Positions 46,772-60,160 of a stretch of DNA of 64,000 nucleotides are shown piece by piece. The DNA comes from Neodontobutis hainanensis. Its lineage: Eukaryota; Chordata; Actinopteri; Gobiiformes; Odontobutidae. The stretch covers positions 1 through 64,000 of the forward strand of contig JALDNG010000916.1 of NCBI GenBank assembly GCA_024349245.1, given 5' to 3'. The notes under the pieces were generated by a model, which did not search any database, was not told the origin of the DNA, and was given only the letters and a program-made list of their open reading frames with translations. The stretch's first letter is position 1; every line of letters begins with the position of its first letter. Position numbers and translations under genes: made by a program.

Positions 46772-48106
46772 CAGTTGTTTAAGTTTGAAAGGCCTACAGT
46801 CAGTGGAATTAGACTTTGTCTGAAATGTTTACATTTTAAAAGTTGACATACCCTGTTTACACAAATGACCCGATCAAAAGTTAACATACCCCAGTTCTTA
46901 ATACCGTGGATTGCCACCTTTAACATCAATGACATCTTTAAGTATTTTGTGGTAAAGATGGTAAAGCTGCCCATTCTTCTTGGCAAAAAGCCTCCAGTTC
47001 TTATAAATTCTTGGACTGTCTTGCATGAACTGTGTGTTTGAGATCTCCCAGAGTAGCTCTATGATATTGAGGTCAGGAGACTGAGATGGCCATTCCAGAA
47101 CCTTCACCTTATGCTACTGTAGCCAATGACAGGTCGACTTGGCCTTGTGCTAGGGATTGTTGTCATGTTGGAACGCGTTCAAGTACGTCTGGGCTGATGA
47201 GTGCAAATTTTTCTCCAGTATTTTCTGATAACATGCTGCATTCATCTTTTCCTGTGCTTTTGTAGCTCACACATACCGAAAAATATCAGTAATCCACCTC
47301 CATGTTTCACAGTAGGAATGGTGTATCTTTCATCATAGGCCTTGTTGATTCCTCTCCAAGTGTAACGTTTATGGTTGTGGCCAAAAGTTAAATTTTAAAT
47401 TTGGCAACTCCACCATGCAGCCCATTTTTCTTCAAGTGCCCCTGATTGTGCATCATGAAACAGCCACATCACCTTTTTTTTAGAGTCCTCTATTTCAGCT
47501 GAAGTTATTTGTGTTTTTTCTTTGCATCCCGAGCAATTTTCCAGGCAGTTTTGGCTAAAATGTTTGTTGGCCTACCTGACCTTGGTTTGGTTTCAACAGA
47601 AACCCTCATTTTGCACTGCTGATTGGGATTCTCAATTCTTTGGATATCTATTTATGTTCCTTTTCTGTTTTATACAGTTCAATTACCTTTTCCAGCAGAT
47701 CCTTTGACAATTATTTTGCTTTCACCATGACTCAGAATACAGAAACATCAGTGCAGAACTGGATGAAAGATGCAAGGGTCTGTCGGGAGCCCAGAAACTC
47801 ACTGACCTTTTATACACACACTAATTACAAGCAAACAAATCACAGGTGAGGATAATTACCTTAAGTAGCCATTCAAAACCACTTGTGTGCATGTTATCAG
47901 GCAAAATCACAAGGGTATGTAAACTTTTGATCAGGATCATTTGGGTTTTTTCATGTTGTCATTATGATTTTAAAAGAGTAAACATTGTCTGATAATAAAT
48001 GGCTTCACCCAAAAGTTTTTTGTGTAATCATTCATCACACACACAAAAAAAATGGCCAAACAATCATAAATTCTGCCAGGGTATGTAAACTAATGAAAAC
48101 AACTGT
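46772..48106 (-). mobile_element. Tc1-like element, minus strand
   Basis: Inverted ends around AAAAGTTAACATACCCC (46875) and GGGTATGTAAACTTTTGATC (47914). The minus strand encodes a broken transposase: SQSPDLNIIELLWEI (47080-47040) is the third DDE block, and the FQHDNN-like region lies near 47160. Same family as 13687-14440. Several shifts; non-functional. Confidence 0.7.
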
Positions 48107-48402
48107 ATGTAAATTGTTCAGACTCATTCACATAATACATGTAAAACATAAACATGTATTTATTTTGTTCAAAATGAGTTTTGTCTTTAGCCTTGTCTCG
48201 CTCAGCCTGCATTCACTACCTCTGTGTCTGTCCACTTAGGTTGTAGTATACAATTTGTCACATTTGTGGAGCTTTATGCAAATGCTGAGTTACTTGCCAT
48301 ACATAAGGTATATACAATGGGATACATGGCAGAATGAGACCTAATATTCTCCCATACATCACATGAAGAGTGTTAAAGGTGTGTTTTTACTGTGTGTTTC
48401 AG

Positions 48403-48461
48403 ACCCCTCGTGCTGCCACCATGCTCCGGAGTACTCTCCCTGTAAAGAGGCCTGTGACCAG
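48403..48461 (+). CDS. reck: reck exon 2
   Basis: 59 bp, phase 1 to phase 0, between TTTCAG and GTAAAC. Reads PSCCHHAPEYSPCKEACDQ: adjacent cysteines, then CKEAC. This is the beginning of the first cysteine-knot repeat of RECK, the region that in vertebrates contacts Wnt7 and Gpr124. Length and phase fit the short second exon of the family. Confidence 0.85.
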
Positions 48462-48773
48462 GTAAACTCCCTCTCCCGCTCCTCAGACAGCAAGTGTCTT
48501 TGTGAATAGCACTGTTTGGAACGAAGTGTTCTGGGCTCTTTAAAGTGAAGAATACAATTTTTGGTTCAATTGGGAACAGGTGTCATTTGCTGTACAAAGG
48601 AGCTTCTCTATGGCACTAAGGAACAGGCACTGAGTTCAAATCTACTTCTGGAGTCTGTGTGATGTTATGTAATCTAGCACAGAAATCACAGAAAGTCCAG
48701 GACAGACAGACAACAGCACAGAAAACAGACCACAGATCTGAGAGTAGGGTAACAGCAGCATGTAATGCACCCT

Positions 48774-49814
48774 AGGGTTGGGCGATGTCATCTAGGTCAG
48801 CAGCGGACGATGTGTACAGTAAAACATTGCATGCATTAGCTATATTCTCAATTTAATTTACAGAGCAATCCCTGCAAATATTTTAGGTTAACTGTAGTAT
48901 ATAGAAGAGAGTATGTGAGCGCAGTGGAGTGGAAGCGGCGAGATTATGAATAGAGTGAGGAGCAGATTTTTTAAAAGTCGGAGTGTTGTGGTTTTCACTC
49001 GCTCCGAGAGCGCTCCACTGCCGCTCCATCACGAGTACAATTCATACCAACGGGCCGGCACATAATAACTATATTTTAGCCAGAACTAGAGCTTAGATCG
49101 GCTCAAAAAAAAAAATCAAGCCCGACCCTACCCGAGTCCGTGCATCCGAGACCGGCCCTGCCCGACACATTAACTTTAATTATGAGCCCGAGCCCAATTT
49201 AAACGCAACCATTTTTTAATACGTGGGCGTTCTGAGGAGAACAAGCCTGTAATGACAAATGAGCGGAGCGAAGCCGGTGTGACTCAGCTCAATAATCCGC
49301 AGGCACGCACTCATGAAACCACCTGTAAAATGACATTCGTTCAAATCCAGTTTAGACATGACATAAATCTGTAGCTTAGGTTGCGGAAGCGATCACTTTC
49401 ATTGCTCATGAACTGGAGCACGTCTCAAATAAACTGAAACTCAGCAGGTTTGCCTTACAGACATGAGAAATATGTAGCCTAATAGGTTTAGAAACGAAAA
49501 GATTTAAATAAGCATAGAACTCACACGGTAAACAACCAACTTGATACAGATGGATCACTACTTTAGCAGTTAGCCGCAAATTTCCTCGGAGTGAAGATGG
49601 AGCGGTATTTCTGATACCAGTGAGCGAGGAGTAAAGCGGGGAGCAGGAGATGGTAAACCCGGAGCTGGAGCGGAGTGATTCTTCAATGCATAGAGCGTGG
49701 AGAAATTGCCGCGCTCCACTATGCTCACATACTCGACTCGCAAGACTCGCAGCGGGCGGGGCATCACGATGGTGTTCCTCCATCGTGATGTTGGTCTCCA
49801 TCGGCACAACCCTA
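48774..49814. mobile_element. hAT-type non-autonomous element in reck intron 2
   Basis: Starts TAGGGTTGGGCGATG and ends CATCGGCACAACCCTA, an inverted pair, with imperfect 8-bp flanks (ATGCACCC, CTGCACAC). Internal GCCCGACCC/GCCCGAGCC phrases are common in fish hAT repeats. No transposase frame. Confidence 0.65.
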
Positions 49815-51332
49815 CTGCACACTTTTTCTTACAAATATAAATGTCCCAAGACCTCCATACAACTTGGGAGTAATGGATTACATGTAATGGGAACATGTAA
49901 TCAGGATACACATATGACTAGTCACTCTATCCATTATAGTACGCTCCTCAAAGTGGTTGCTTTTTAATGTGCCATGAGTTACAACCGAATTGGGAAAAAC
50001 TGCCTTCTCTTACTTACATTGCACCTTGGGGGTGGAATAATCTACAAAAAGAGCTAAAGTTAGAAACTCTTATGTTTCTCCTGGTTAAATAAAGGTATAT
50101 ATATAAAAAAATATATATATAGTACAGAAGATGATTTCATATCATGAAAGTTACATTTTGTGAATTGTAAAAATTATAAATACAATGTACAATGTACAAT
50201 ATACATTTATACTTAAAATTGTATTCAATCAATTCAATGCTCATTCAACCAGTAGTTCATTCATTAACCTAATTCAAGTCATGACCAAAGGTTTCATTAA
50301 ATTCATTATTATCAATTTGTAATGAAAATTAGTAAATTGCACTTAAATCATATTATGTCATATATCCATAATCAAAAGTTATCAAATTATGCAGATAACT
50401 AAAAGTGTTGCACAAAAATTATTTAAATAAACAAACACATAGCTATATTAATCTGATTGATTTCAATGTTCAAGCATTAAATAAAAAGTTAAAAATGTCT
50501 CAAAACAACAACTATAACCAAAAAGCAACGAATTTTAGATAAATTATATTGTTAACCACAATTTGGCATACTTATTTTAAAAATATTTAAATCAATACTG
50601 TAGATTTGTTTCAGACTCCAAGCATGAGCCGACAGTAAACATGAATGAGATGACATACAGTCTTTACTAAAACAAATCCACTTAACATGAAAGAGTGTTT
50701 TGTGTGACTTATTCTGAGCACCACAAAGTAAGAGCACTTCACTGAGGAGCTTCCAATACCCAGAACCTTTTACAAACCACCCTGGACTTCAAGGCCTGGT
50801 TGAATTTTAGATCAAATTCCTTGTTTAAAAGGAGATTGTTTCTGTGCTTTTTGATACTTGACCAGCAGATTGTCCTGTCAGACTCACACTGCAGTGAGTC
50901 AGGTGCTCATAATAGAGATACCACCTGTAATTATTGAATCCATCTACAGCAAGAATTTATTTGAAACATGACAAATATCAGACATTAAAAGAACCACTTC
51001 TGCCTTTTGTTGGCTATTATAGCCCCAACTTTGAGTGCTTTAAAGCAGTGATAAAAAAAAAGTCTGCTCTATTGAAGTTGTTCCTAGATGTTCTCTGTCT
51101 TTCTGAAGATAGCATCCATTGCTTTTTGAGGCAGCTCAAACAAAGAGTTCGGAGCTTTGAATAGGCAAATAGTATTTTGAGATGTCCTCCTTGATGACTT
51201 GCCAACAGATCACTGTCTTGAGTCTGCATTTGTGTTTACTGTCAGCAACTGTCCTTTCTTTTTAACTCCATAAAGTTATTAAAAAATTACCCCATCCCCA
51301 GTAGAGTTAGTTTCAAGGTTAGAAGGAAAACG

Positions 51333-52690
51333 TCTTGTTCCCTGAGAAGGGAACGAGACACTGCGTTGGGAAACCGACACTATGGGGAACGCCCTCAGCG
51401 TGACGGCTCTTAAGTATGAATGAAACTAGACCAATCCTGATTGGTGCAACGTAATGCCGAGTAATGCGTGCCGGCATACCCGGAAGTATAAAGGCGCCGG
51501 CTCACCACGGCGCTACTCTTTCGCGATGAAGCAATTGCTCGAAGTGTGTGTTAGAGGTGTCAGGGAGATAAACTGACTGTCTGCTTAGTTGCGGGCAGAT
51601 CCCTCTTAGGAGACCCAGTCAGTTTGGTTGGTTTGATTTTCTCCACTGCGAAGACTTCCGCAAATAGGTTTGCAGTGCTCTGACCTGACAGAGCAAATGA
51701 AGTCTCGCTTCTTCAGCCGACACGTACCGCGGAGGATGCAATACCTGCAAGACCATAGGCCGCCCAGCCTCAGATGCAAGATGGTCTTAACCCCTCCGGG
51801 GGCAGACTTGGGAGAGACTCCAGGCCCAGGCTATAACACCAATTGGCCTGGAGTCCCTCCCAACCTCTTACTTCTGCTGAGGGGACGAGTGAGCCTCAAC
51901 GTCACCCGCCTCGGTGCTGAGCACATTCAAACCTCAGATGTGGACAGCTCAAGCCCCGGACCCTTTCCTCGTGCAAAAGAAGCCGCATCGCGGGCTTCTG
52001 CACGAGGAGAATGTGCCTCAGATTTCTTTCTGTCTTATTTAGCGGGCAAATGAGGGAACGAGTGAGCCTCAGCGTCACCCGCCTCGGTGCTGAGCACATC
52101 CACTTCCTCAGATCTTGATAGCTCCAGCGCGGGCTTCTGCACGGCGAGAACAGGCCTTGGAACTGTCTGGTGATTGAGACAATGCCTCAGCAGTCTCATC
52201 AACTAGTTCCAGCTGCGACCCCCACGATCTAAGCCGCCACGCCGCCTTGGCAGACGCTGGACCTGCCCATGGGGGGCGCCTCTCCATGCTCACAGCCAGC
52301 TCTCTCGAGAGCTGACCGAGCATGCTGCACTCCCAAACAGATCACACACATAGCGTGCATGTCCCTACCCGTGCCATTTACCGAGGGCAGGGTTACACAC
52401 ACTGTCTGAGCTGTTCACGCGTCATTTCTTGTCTAAGGATCACGGTCTCTTGTCTCTCTAACACACAATTCGAGCAATTGTCTGAAGAGCAAAAAACTAG
52501 CGCGCCGTGGTGAGCCGGCGCCCCTTTTATACTTCCGGGTACGCCGGCACGTACTACGGCATTAAGTTGCACCAATCAGGATTGGTCTAGTTTCATTCAT
52601 ACTTCAGAGCCGCCACGCTGAGGGCGTTCCCCATAGTGTTGTTTTCCGGCGCGGTGCGAGTTCCCTCGAAGGGAACTTCGAGGTTTGAGC
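51333..52690. mobile_element. Inverted-repeat retroelement remnant, DIRS-like
   Basis: The left ~185 bp (GTTCCCTGAGAAGGGAACGA on) is inverted at the right (about 52505-52690; GTTCCCTCGAAGGGAAC). Shared blocks include the ACCAATCCTGATTGGTGCAA phrase (51433) and its inverse (52572). DIRS elements carry inverted terminal repeats of this kind. The interior (51670-52300) is GC-rich and degraded, with the CTCGGTGCTGAGCACAT block repeated at about 51910 and 52083. Confidence 0.55.
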
Positions 52691-53082
52691 AGCAACACTG
52701 TATCTGCTAGGAAGGTCTTTATCATCTGTGGTTAGTTATGTTAGCCTCATGTCAACAGCAGAGTAACGTTCCCTATCAAAAGCTACACTCAATGCTGTGT
52801 AGCATTATGCTATGGGGAACATTCTTTGTGTGACCGGTTGTGAAGCACGTGTGTCAGACACGGCAAGAATTGGCTTATATAACCTCTGTTGGTGACGCAG
52901 CTCATCAGCGGCAGCTGTCCGATTGATCGCACCTGAACGCGAGTGACACAGAGGGTATAAGACCACATGACGCGGAGCATCTTCAGTTTCTTTGTCTTCA
53001 GATTGTGTAAAGTGTGAGCAAACCTACACTCCTGCCAGTAAGAGAAAAGTGTACAACTCAACAACTTTCTCAATAAACGCAG

Positions 53083-53089
<7 letters not shown>

Positions 53090-53146
<57 letters not shown>
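53090..53146 (+). repeat. (TA)n microsatellite
   Basis: About 28 TA units near the 5' side of the DIRS element. Confidence 0.95.
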
Positions 53147-53150
<4 letters not shown>

Positions 53151-53479
53151 AGCAGCTCTCATATAGATATATTGGACGGCTCTGTGCTCGGGCTGGCACG
53201 CTCAAGCGCTTCCCATGAGCATGTCGATGACGCCTCATCCCTGGCTTCTGCGGGCACAAGAATAGTGACACGACAGAATATTGAGTGGCCGCAGGGGCAG
53301 GGTCTTCCTAAACACTCAAAACTGGATGACAGGTGTCTGTCAGGTGGCGGTGGGAGGGATCGCAGGGTCGGTCTCTCACCTTCTTTAGGGACCTCCATGA
53401 GGAGCTCGCACATTCATGGAGTAAGCCTTATTTGTCCTGCATCTTTTGCCTTTGACGGGGCTGTGGTTCGATGCCCCAG

Positions 53480-54050
53480 ATAAATGCGGCAGGTCGACCT
53501 GGGGCAGCACTGCACACCATCGAGGTTTTGCAGGCATACCAGGCTGACCTGCTCAAAGTTCAAACCCTATCTATGTGGTTCAGACCCCAGTTTCTAACTT
53601 TGGGTCCCACTCTAGGTCCATGTTGTCATTGCATGATTCTAACGACAGATACATTCCTCACGGACTGGGGCTCGGTCTTAGATGGCCGTCCAGCCCAAGG
53701 GATATAGAGAGGTCATCTTCTCGCATGGCAATTGCCTCAAAATGAAGGCTGTATTTCGGCCCTGAAATACTTCCTCAGCTAAGGGGATACCATGTCCTAG
53801 TGCAAGTAGACAGCACGGCGGTGGTCTTGTACATAAATGGTCAGGGCGGACTGCCACTTGAGCAAGCCCAACAGTTTTGCTTTGGGCTCAGGACAAGTTC
53901 CTGTCTCTCAAGGCAATTTACATCCCTGGGCACACGAATGTGGGTGCAGATTTAGTGTACAGACAGGCTGTGACGCAGGGGGAATAAAAAAAACTCCACT
54001 CTCGAAGTAGTGAGAAATCTGGGAAAGATTTTACGAAGCAGAAGCACAGC
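53480..54050 (+). pseudogene. DIRS reverse transcriptase / RNase H remnant
   Basis: The reading TTDTFLTDWGSVLDGRPAQG (53637-53700) and, after a shift, HVLVQVDSTAVVLYINGQGG (53790-53850) are the RNase H phrases of DIRS elements (usual form TDASLTGWG, where this copy has TDTFLTDWG). Multiple stops. Confidence 0.7.
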
Positions 54051-54381
54051 CTCTTTGCTTCACAGCAGATAGCACAATGTCCCCTCTACTTCTCTCTGAC
54101 TCTTCCAACTCCACTAAGTCTGAGCACGTGGCCCAGACTGTGCCTTTATGCATTTGCTCCCGGGAGTCCTGGCGAAGGTCCGTCATCATGGGTCGAGCCT
54201 CTTACTAGTAGCACCCTGTTGGCCAACCAGTATGTATGGTTCACAGATCTAATATATCTCTTTGACAATTCGCCATGGGCGATTTCGACATGGAGGGATC
54301 TCCTATCAGGTACAGGGGACAGTGTTTCATCCACGGTTTGAGCTCTGAAACCTTCACGCCTGGACTCCTGAGGGGGACCAA

Positions 54382-55330
54382 TTGAGAGACCTCGGACTCT
54401 CAGCTCCTGTATTAGACACTATTTTGAGTGCTAGGTCTCGCTCTACTAAGAGATCCTATGCCTGCAAATGGCATGTCTTTGAAGCCTGGTATGCTACACA
54501 CAGATTGTTTCAGTTTTGGAGTTTCTGCAGGACAAACTGTCCTCGGGCACTAATCCTAGCAGACTCAAGGTCTTTGTGGCCGCCATTTCGGCTTGCCACG
54601 CCTGATTGACGGGGTCTTGATAGGGAGACACCCTCTAGTTGCCCGCTTCATTCGAGGCCAAGCGGTTGAAGCCGCCCACTAGAGCTACAGTTCATTCCTA
54701 GGACCTAGCTATAGTGCTTGAGGGCTTAGTAAGCACTCCTTTTGAACTAGTAGAGTCAGCGTTTGTCAGGCTTCTGACTCTAAAGATGTTTTTGTCAGCC
54801 ATTACCGCTCTTAAGAGGATTGGGGATTTGCAGGGTCTGTCAGTTTCGCCATACTAGAGACTTTGCCCCTGGGCTGGTCAACGTCATTTTTATTTTCACC
54901 CTAATTATCTTCCAAAAGTTCCATTCTTGACCCTAAATCCGGTTATTCTTGAAGCCTTTTGTCTGCCGCCTTTACACCGGAGATTTCACTTACTGTGTCC
55001 AGTACATGCAGTGCTGACTTATGTCCACTGCACTAGCCATTGACGTAAGTCCAAACAGTTGTTTGTGTGCTAGGGGCTGTAAGCTAGGGGCTGCAGTCAC
55101 CAGGCAAACTATATCACGTTGGGTGAGGATGCTATCGCTTTGGCCTATGAAGCGCGGTCAAACTTAGCCCATAGGTGTAAGGGCTCTTTCCACTGGGGTT
55201 GCAGCTTCAACAGTTTTAGCAAAAGGTGCCCCTCTGCAGCAAGTTTGTGATGCGGCAGGCTGGTCCTCCCCGCTACTGCTGAATACCTGCATTACCAACA
55301 GGGGTTATATAAGCCAATTCTTGCCGTGTT
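54382..55330 (+). pseudogene. DIRS tyrosine recombinase remnant
   Basis: Starts with LGLSAPVLDTILSARSRSTK and RSYACKWHVFEAWY, the N-terminal SAM-like part of DIRS recombinases. The catalytic end appears in other frames (ALAYEARSNLAHRCKG-like at 55138, APLQQVCDAAGWSSP at 55230). Frame broken in several places. Confidence 0.7.
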
Positions 55331-58029
55331 TGACACACGTTCTTCACAACCGGTCACACAAAGAATGTTCCCCATAGCGTAATGATACGTTAGCCAGGTG
55401 CAGCATAATGGTGTTAACATCAAACAGTGTAGCTATGTTAGCTACATTGCTAAGTTTAGTTTATTTTTGAATGTGGTGGTCAAATGAGTCATAGTGACCA
55501 CCTATGCGCACATTGTAATACAACTGACTATTCAGCAAATGAACAGTGTCTTTTTTTGCTGCTCAGAGAAGTTTTGCACTAAAACCTCCAGGATTATGTG
55601 CCCTTCATTGACAGACCGGCCAAGAAGCTTGCCGCTACTTTTTTTGGTGAGTAAAATTCAAATCGTATATTTTTGCCTCTTTATTAACAGCTTCTAACGG
55701 ACCTTAAGGCTATTACCAAAGACTATTACTAAAGCAGTTAAAACCTGTGACAGTAAAGTAGGCTATATATTTTGGATTTTAAGGAATATTTCTAGATTCA
55801 TTAGATCTGGTGAAGTGCACTCTCATATAAAGATTTGTTGGCATAATTTTAACTGTTCATAAAGACATTTAAATATGTCATTTTTTTAAAGTCAAGAAGT
55901 TGATATGCCAGGACATTACTGTGATTAGACTAGTGACACTTCTATAACATTGACTTGAAATGTTTTGTAGTTTATTTGTTTAGAACATCACACTATTTTG
56001 TGAGTAGATCAAATTAATAAATAAACAAACAAATAAATGTTTATGATGCTTTACTCTCACATGCAGATTAAAATCTTATTATTGCTGTCTAAGGGTAAAA
56101 AAGTTTTACATTTTAATATAGTTATTATACAATCACAATAGACTGATTCAAATCTATATTAATAGTATTGTGAGGCACTGCTTTGACAAATTCTAAATTT
56201 ATGAGGCGGTTGGAGTCTTCATATTACTACATATAGTGGGCAACACAGTATTTTAACTTAACAATATTTTTTAAACTTTTAAACGTATAATGCTATGGAC
56301 CAACTTTGTGTCTGAAATAAAGGTTGATTATTGCTAACATTCTTACACTATAATAAGTCAGTATTATTGGGGCCATTGTATTTGACTTGTCTGTGTGTTG
56401 TTTCTGTAGGAGGTGACAAACTTGACCAGTGCTGGTGAAGACCGGACTCCTGCCACTTCTGTCATCTGTCTTTTTACACACCAGAGAATAACAAACACCT
56501 TTAAATGTCCATTACTAACATGCTATTCTAATGAACTATACATTACTAAAACATATTTTTACACCATACATTTTACATGTGCAGTCACTGTTTGCACTGT
56601 TTGCATTAAAAATTAGTGCACTAATGCATGGCATTAGTGCACTAATTAATAGTGCACTAATTTTTTCACTCATGACATCCTGTTGTTCTTATTTAAGGCC
56701 ATTTTAAAACACTCGTTAAAGGCACAAGTTAGATTGTGTTAATAAATGGTACTAACATCAGAAGTAGATAAAGATTTGAAAAAAAAAAAAAAAATCAGCT
56801 GTTAATTAGTGAGAGTAAATTTTAATAAAATCAGATTAATGGTCAATTATGTAGAAAATGTCTAGTTTGAGGTCGGACCCATTATGAACAAAACATATTT
56901 GTAGCTGATATAGTGTGGCTGTTTCTATTAAGTGTCTAGCTCTGAAGGTGAAGTATAAAACACAGATCCTGAGGTAATCTTTATTTTCAAGGAGCTGCAA
57001 ATGAAGCAGGTCCAGGTTCTTCTTCATCACATTGACACAGGTTTAATCTTCTTGTAACTGCTCCACAGTGGTTCACAGGACGTCCTGCTCTTCCTCAATA
57101 CAGTCATTAATATTTAGCCATTAAAACAGAGAAATACATGTTTCAAGGAAGTAACCAGACTTTGAGATCATACATGTGTGACTAAATACTTGTATTCGTC
57201 TAACTTAAACCCTAACTGTCATCCAGGTGACACTAAAAGAAATCAACATTAAAAGTGGATCAAAGAGTTGTCTGTAACTTCATCCAGAGCCTAGTCTATT
57301 TTATAAACCAGTTTATGTGTAAAGGTAATTGACAGTTCTTTCTAAATGCTGCACGTTTGCTGTAGGCTTCTGGGTTTACCACTATATAATCTAAGATTAT
57401 GTATAGCATTATAAATCTACTATTTGAATATCTTTGCATGTTATCTGCTTAAATATTACTATTATATGCACAGACGAGCACAAACGAGGGGGCAACAACT
57501 TTACAAAGCTATCTTTGGGTACTCGAGTTAAAGTTGGCATGTCTCTGCACTCCTGGGTCCTCCTGGCTTGTCTCAGGGCAGAGAGAGAACAGCACAACGT
57601 GTGACGCTGCCATTCCATATTAGATTATTCCCCATCTTTTTAGTCTACTGTGCATTTATGTATGGATCGTACTGAGTCACGTGACTTTTATGTTGCTGCT
57701 ACCATCTTGGTTGGCAAAAAGCTTCTATTGTAGCGTATAATTAAGTCTATCTATATTGAAGATACACAGCACCAACACAAATTTGTCTCTGTTAAATCAC
57801 TGAAGTGTTGAAACAATTGTTTGATACGTGGCTAATTATGTAATATGCAGACGTTGGACATATTAACATTGTAGGTAGGTCAGTGGCTAAACCTTTTATA
57901 GACTATTAACATCTGGCTTAGTTTCTTAGCTAACATGGTCAGAGTCAATGGTGTTGTGCGCTTTTCCTGAGGTTGCTTCAATCTTTATAATCATTCAATT
58001 ATTACCATTTAAAAATACATTTTTAAAAC

Positions 58030-60160
58030 TATGATAGTCCATCCATCCATCCATCTTCTACCGTTTATCCGGGGCCAGGTCGCAGGGGCAGCAGTCAGCA
58101 GAGATGCTCAGACTTCCCGCTCCCCAGACACTTCCTCCAGCTCTTCCGGGGATACCGAGGCGTTCCAAGAGACATAGTCCCTCCAGCGTGTCCTAGGTCT
58201 TCCCGGGTCTCCTCGGTGGGACATGCCCAGAACACCTCCCTAGGGAGGCGTCCAGGAGGCATCCAAACAGATGCCCGAGCCATCTCAGCTGGCTCCTCTC
58301 GATGTGGAGGAGCAGCGGCTCTACTTTGAGCTCCTCCCAAGTGACCTAAGGGAGCGCCCCGCCACCCTGCGGAGAAAGCTCATTTCGGCCGCTTGTATCC
58401 GGGATTTTGTTCTTTCGGTCATGACCCAAAGCTCATTACCATAGGTGAGTGTAGGAACGTAGATTGACTGGTAAATCGAGAGCTTTGCCTTACAGCTCAG
58501 CTCCTTCTTCACCACGACAGACCGGTTCATCGACCGCATCACTGCAGAAGCTGCACCGATCCCTCTGTCAATCTCACGCTCCCTCCTTCCCTCACTCGTG
58601 AACAAGACCCCTAGATACTTGAACTCCACTTGAGGCAGGATCTCTCCACCAACCTGAAGGGGACAAGCCACCCTTTTCTGACTGAGAGCCATGGTCTCGG
58701 ACTTGGAGGTGCTCATCCCATCCGCTTCACACTCGGCTGCAAACTGTCCCAGTGCACACTGAAGTCCTGGCTTGATGGAGCCAACAGGACAACATCATCT
58801 GCAAAAAGCAGAGACGATCCTGTGGTCCCCAAACCAGACTCCCTCCGGCCCCTAGCTGTGCCTAGAAATCCTGTTCATAAAGATAATGAACAGTGACAAA
58901 GGGCAGCCCTGCCGGAGCTCACGACCGGGATGAAAACCGCATTGTTCCTCCTGAATCCGAAGTTCAACTATCGGCCGCATTCTCCTCTCCAGTACCCTTG
59001 CATAGACTTTACCGGGGAGGCTGAGGAGTGTGATCCCTCTGTAGTTGGAACACACCCTCCGGTCCCCCTTCTTGAAAAGAGGGACCACCACCCCGGTCTG
59101 ACAGTCCAGAGGTACTGTCCCTGACTGCCACGCGATGTTGTAAAGGCGTGTCAACCAAGACAGCCCTACAACATCCAGAGACTTGAGGTACTCAGGGCAT
59201 ATCTCATCCACCCCCGGTGCCTTGCCACCGAGGAGCTTCCCAACTACATCAGTGACTTGGCTCGGGTGATGGGCGAGTCCACCTCCAAGCCCTCAGTGAA
59301 AGACGTGTCGGTGGGGTTGAGGAGATCCTTGAAGTATTCCTTCCACCGTCCAACAATATCCCCAGTTGAAGTCAGCAGATTCCCACCTCCACTGTAAACA
59401 GTGTTGGCAGGGCACTGCTTCCTCCTGAGGCGCCGGACGGTTTGCCAGAAATTCTTTGAGGCTGACCGATAGTCCTTTCCATGGCCTCACCGAACTCCTC
59501 CCAGACCCGAGTTTTAGCCTCCACAACCACCCGTGCTGCAGTCCGCTTGGCCTGCCGGTACCTATCATCTGCCTCAGGAGTCCCACGAGCCGACCAGGCC
59601 TGGTAGGTCTCCTTCAGCTCGGCGGCATCCCTTACTTCCGGTGTCCACCACCGGGTTCGGGATTGCCGCCACGACAGACACCGGAGACTTTATGGCCACA
59701 GCTTCGAGTGGCGCATCGACAATGGAGGTGGAGAACATGGTCCACTCGGACTCAATGTCTCCAACCTCCTCGGGATCTGGTCCAAAGCTTTGCTGGAGGT
59801 GGGAGTTAAAGATCTTTCTGACAGGGGCTCTGTCAACGCGTTCCCAACAGACCCTCACAGTACGTTTAGGCCTGCCGAGTCTGTCCAGCTTTCTCCCCGC
59901 CATCGGATACAACTCACCACCAGGTGGTGATCAATAGACAGCTCCGCCCCTCTCTTCACCCAAGTGTCCAAGACATACGGCCGGAGGTCAGATGATCTCT
60001 GGCCTAGGTGTCCTGGTGCCACATGCACTGATGGACACCCTTATTCTTGAACATGGTGTTCGTTATGGACAAACTGTTGCTAGCACAGAAGTCCAATAAC
60101 AGAACATCACTCGGTTCAGATCCGGGGCGGTCCTCATAATCACGCCTCAAACGCTCAGAA
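58030..60160 (-). mobile_element. Non-LTR retrotransposon, minus strand, internally deleted
   Basis: Minus-strand blocks in order: VVVPLFKKGDRRVCSNYRGI and LPGKVYARVLERRM (reverse transcriptase start, 59211-58990), QCGFHPGR directly followed by LRQGCPLS (58930-58890), where some 100 residues including the catalytic aspartates should intervene, then VEFKYLGVLFTSEG and LTYGNELWVMTERTKS (58630-58400), and MPPGRLPREVFWACP (58260-58200). It ends in the tail (GGAT)n at 58030-58055. No active polymerase. Confidence 0.75.

Larger units (their letters stand above)
38103..48402 (+). other. reck: reck intron 1 (10.3 kb)
   Basis: GTGAGT donor and TTTCAG acceptor. Holds a possible conserved block (38890-39320), common repeats (43005-43655), the empty-site paralog (46190-46715) and a Tc1 element (46772-48106). 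Segments 39330-43000 and 43660-46190 show no gene or repeat that I can name. Confidence 0.6.
52797..55386 (+). mobile_element. DIRS-type retroelement with inverted ends
   Basis: Inverted termini of about 95 bp: GGGGAACATTCTTTGTGTGA at 52814 and its inverse near 55370, GGCAAGAATTGGCTTATATA at 52862 and its inverse near 55315. Between them the plus strand has a reverse transcriptase/RNase H remnant and a tyrosine recombinase remnant, the defining order of DIRS. Shortened: most of the reverse transcriptase is missing. Confidence 0.75.

Noticed and set aside
52992..53483. 163-codon plus-strand frame
   Set aside because: Runs through a (TA)n tract into degraded DIRS sequence; no recognised domain.
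55567..55651. Exon-like block (TGCTCAG acceptor, GGTGAG donor) in reck intron 2
   Set aside because: Stops in frame with exon 2, no RECK similarity, and exons 2 and 3 already join in phase 0.
59456..59937. Plus-strand frames of 117 and 134 codons
   Set aside because: Antisense to the minus-strand LINE.
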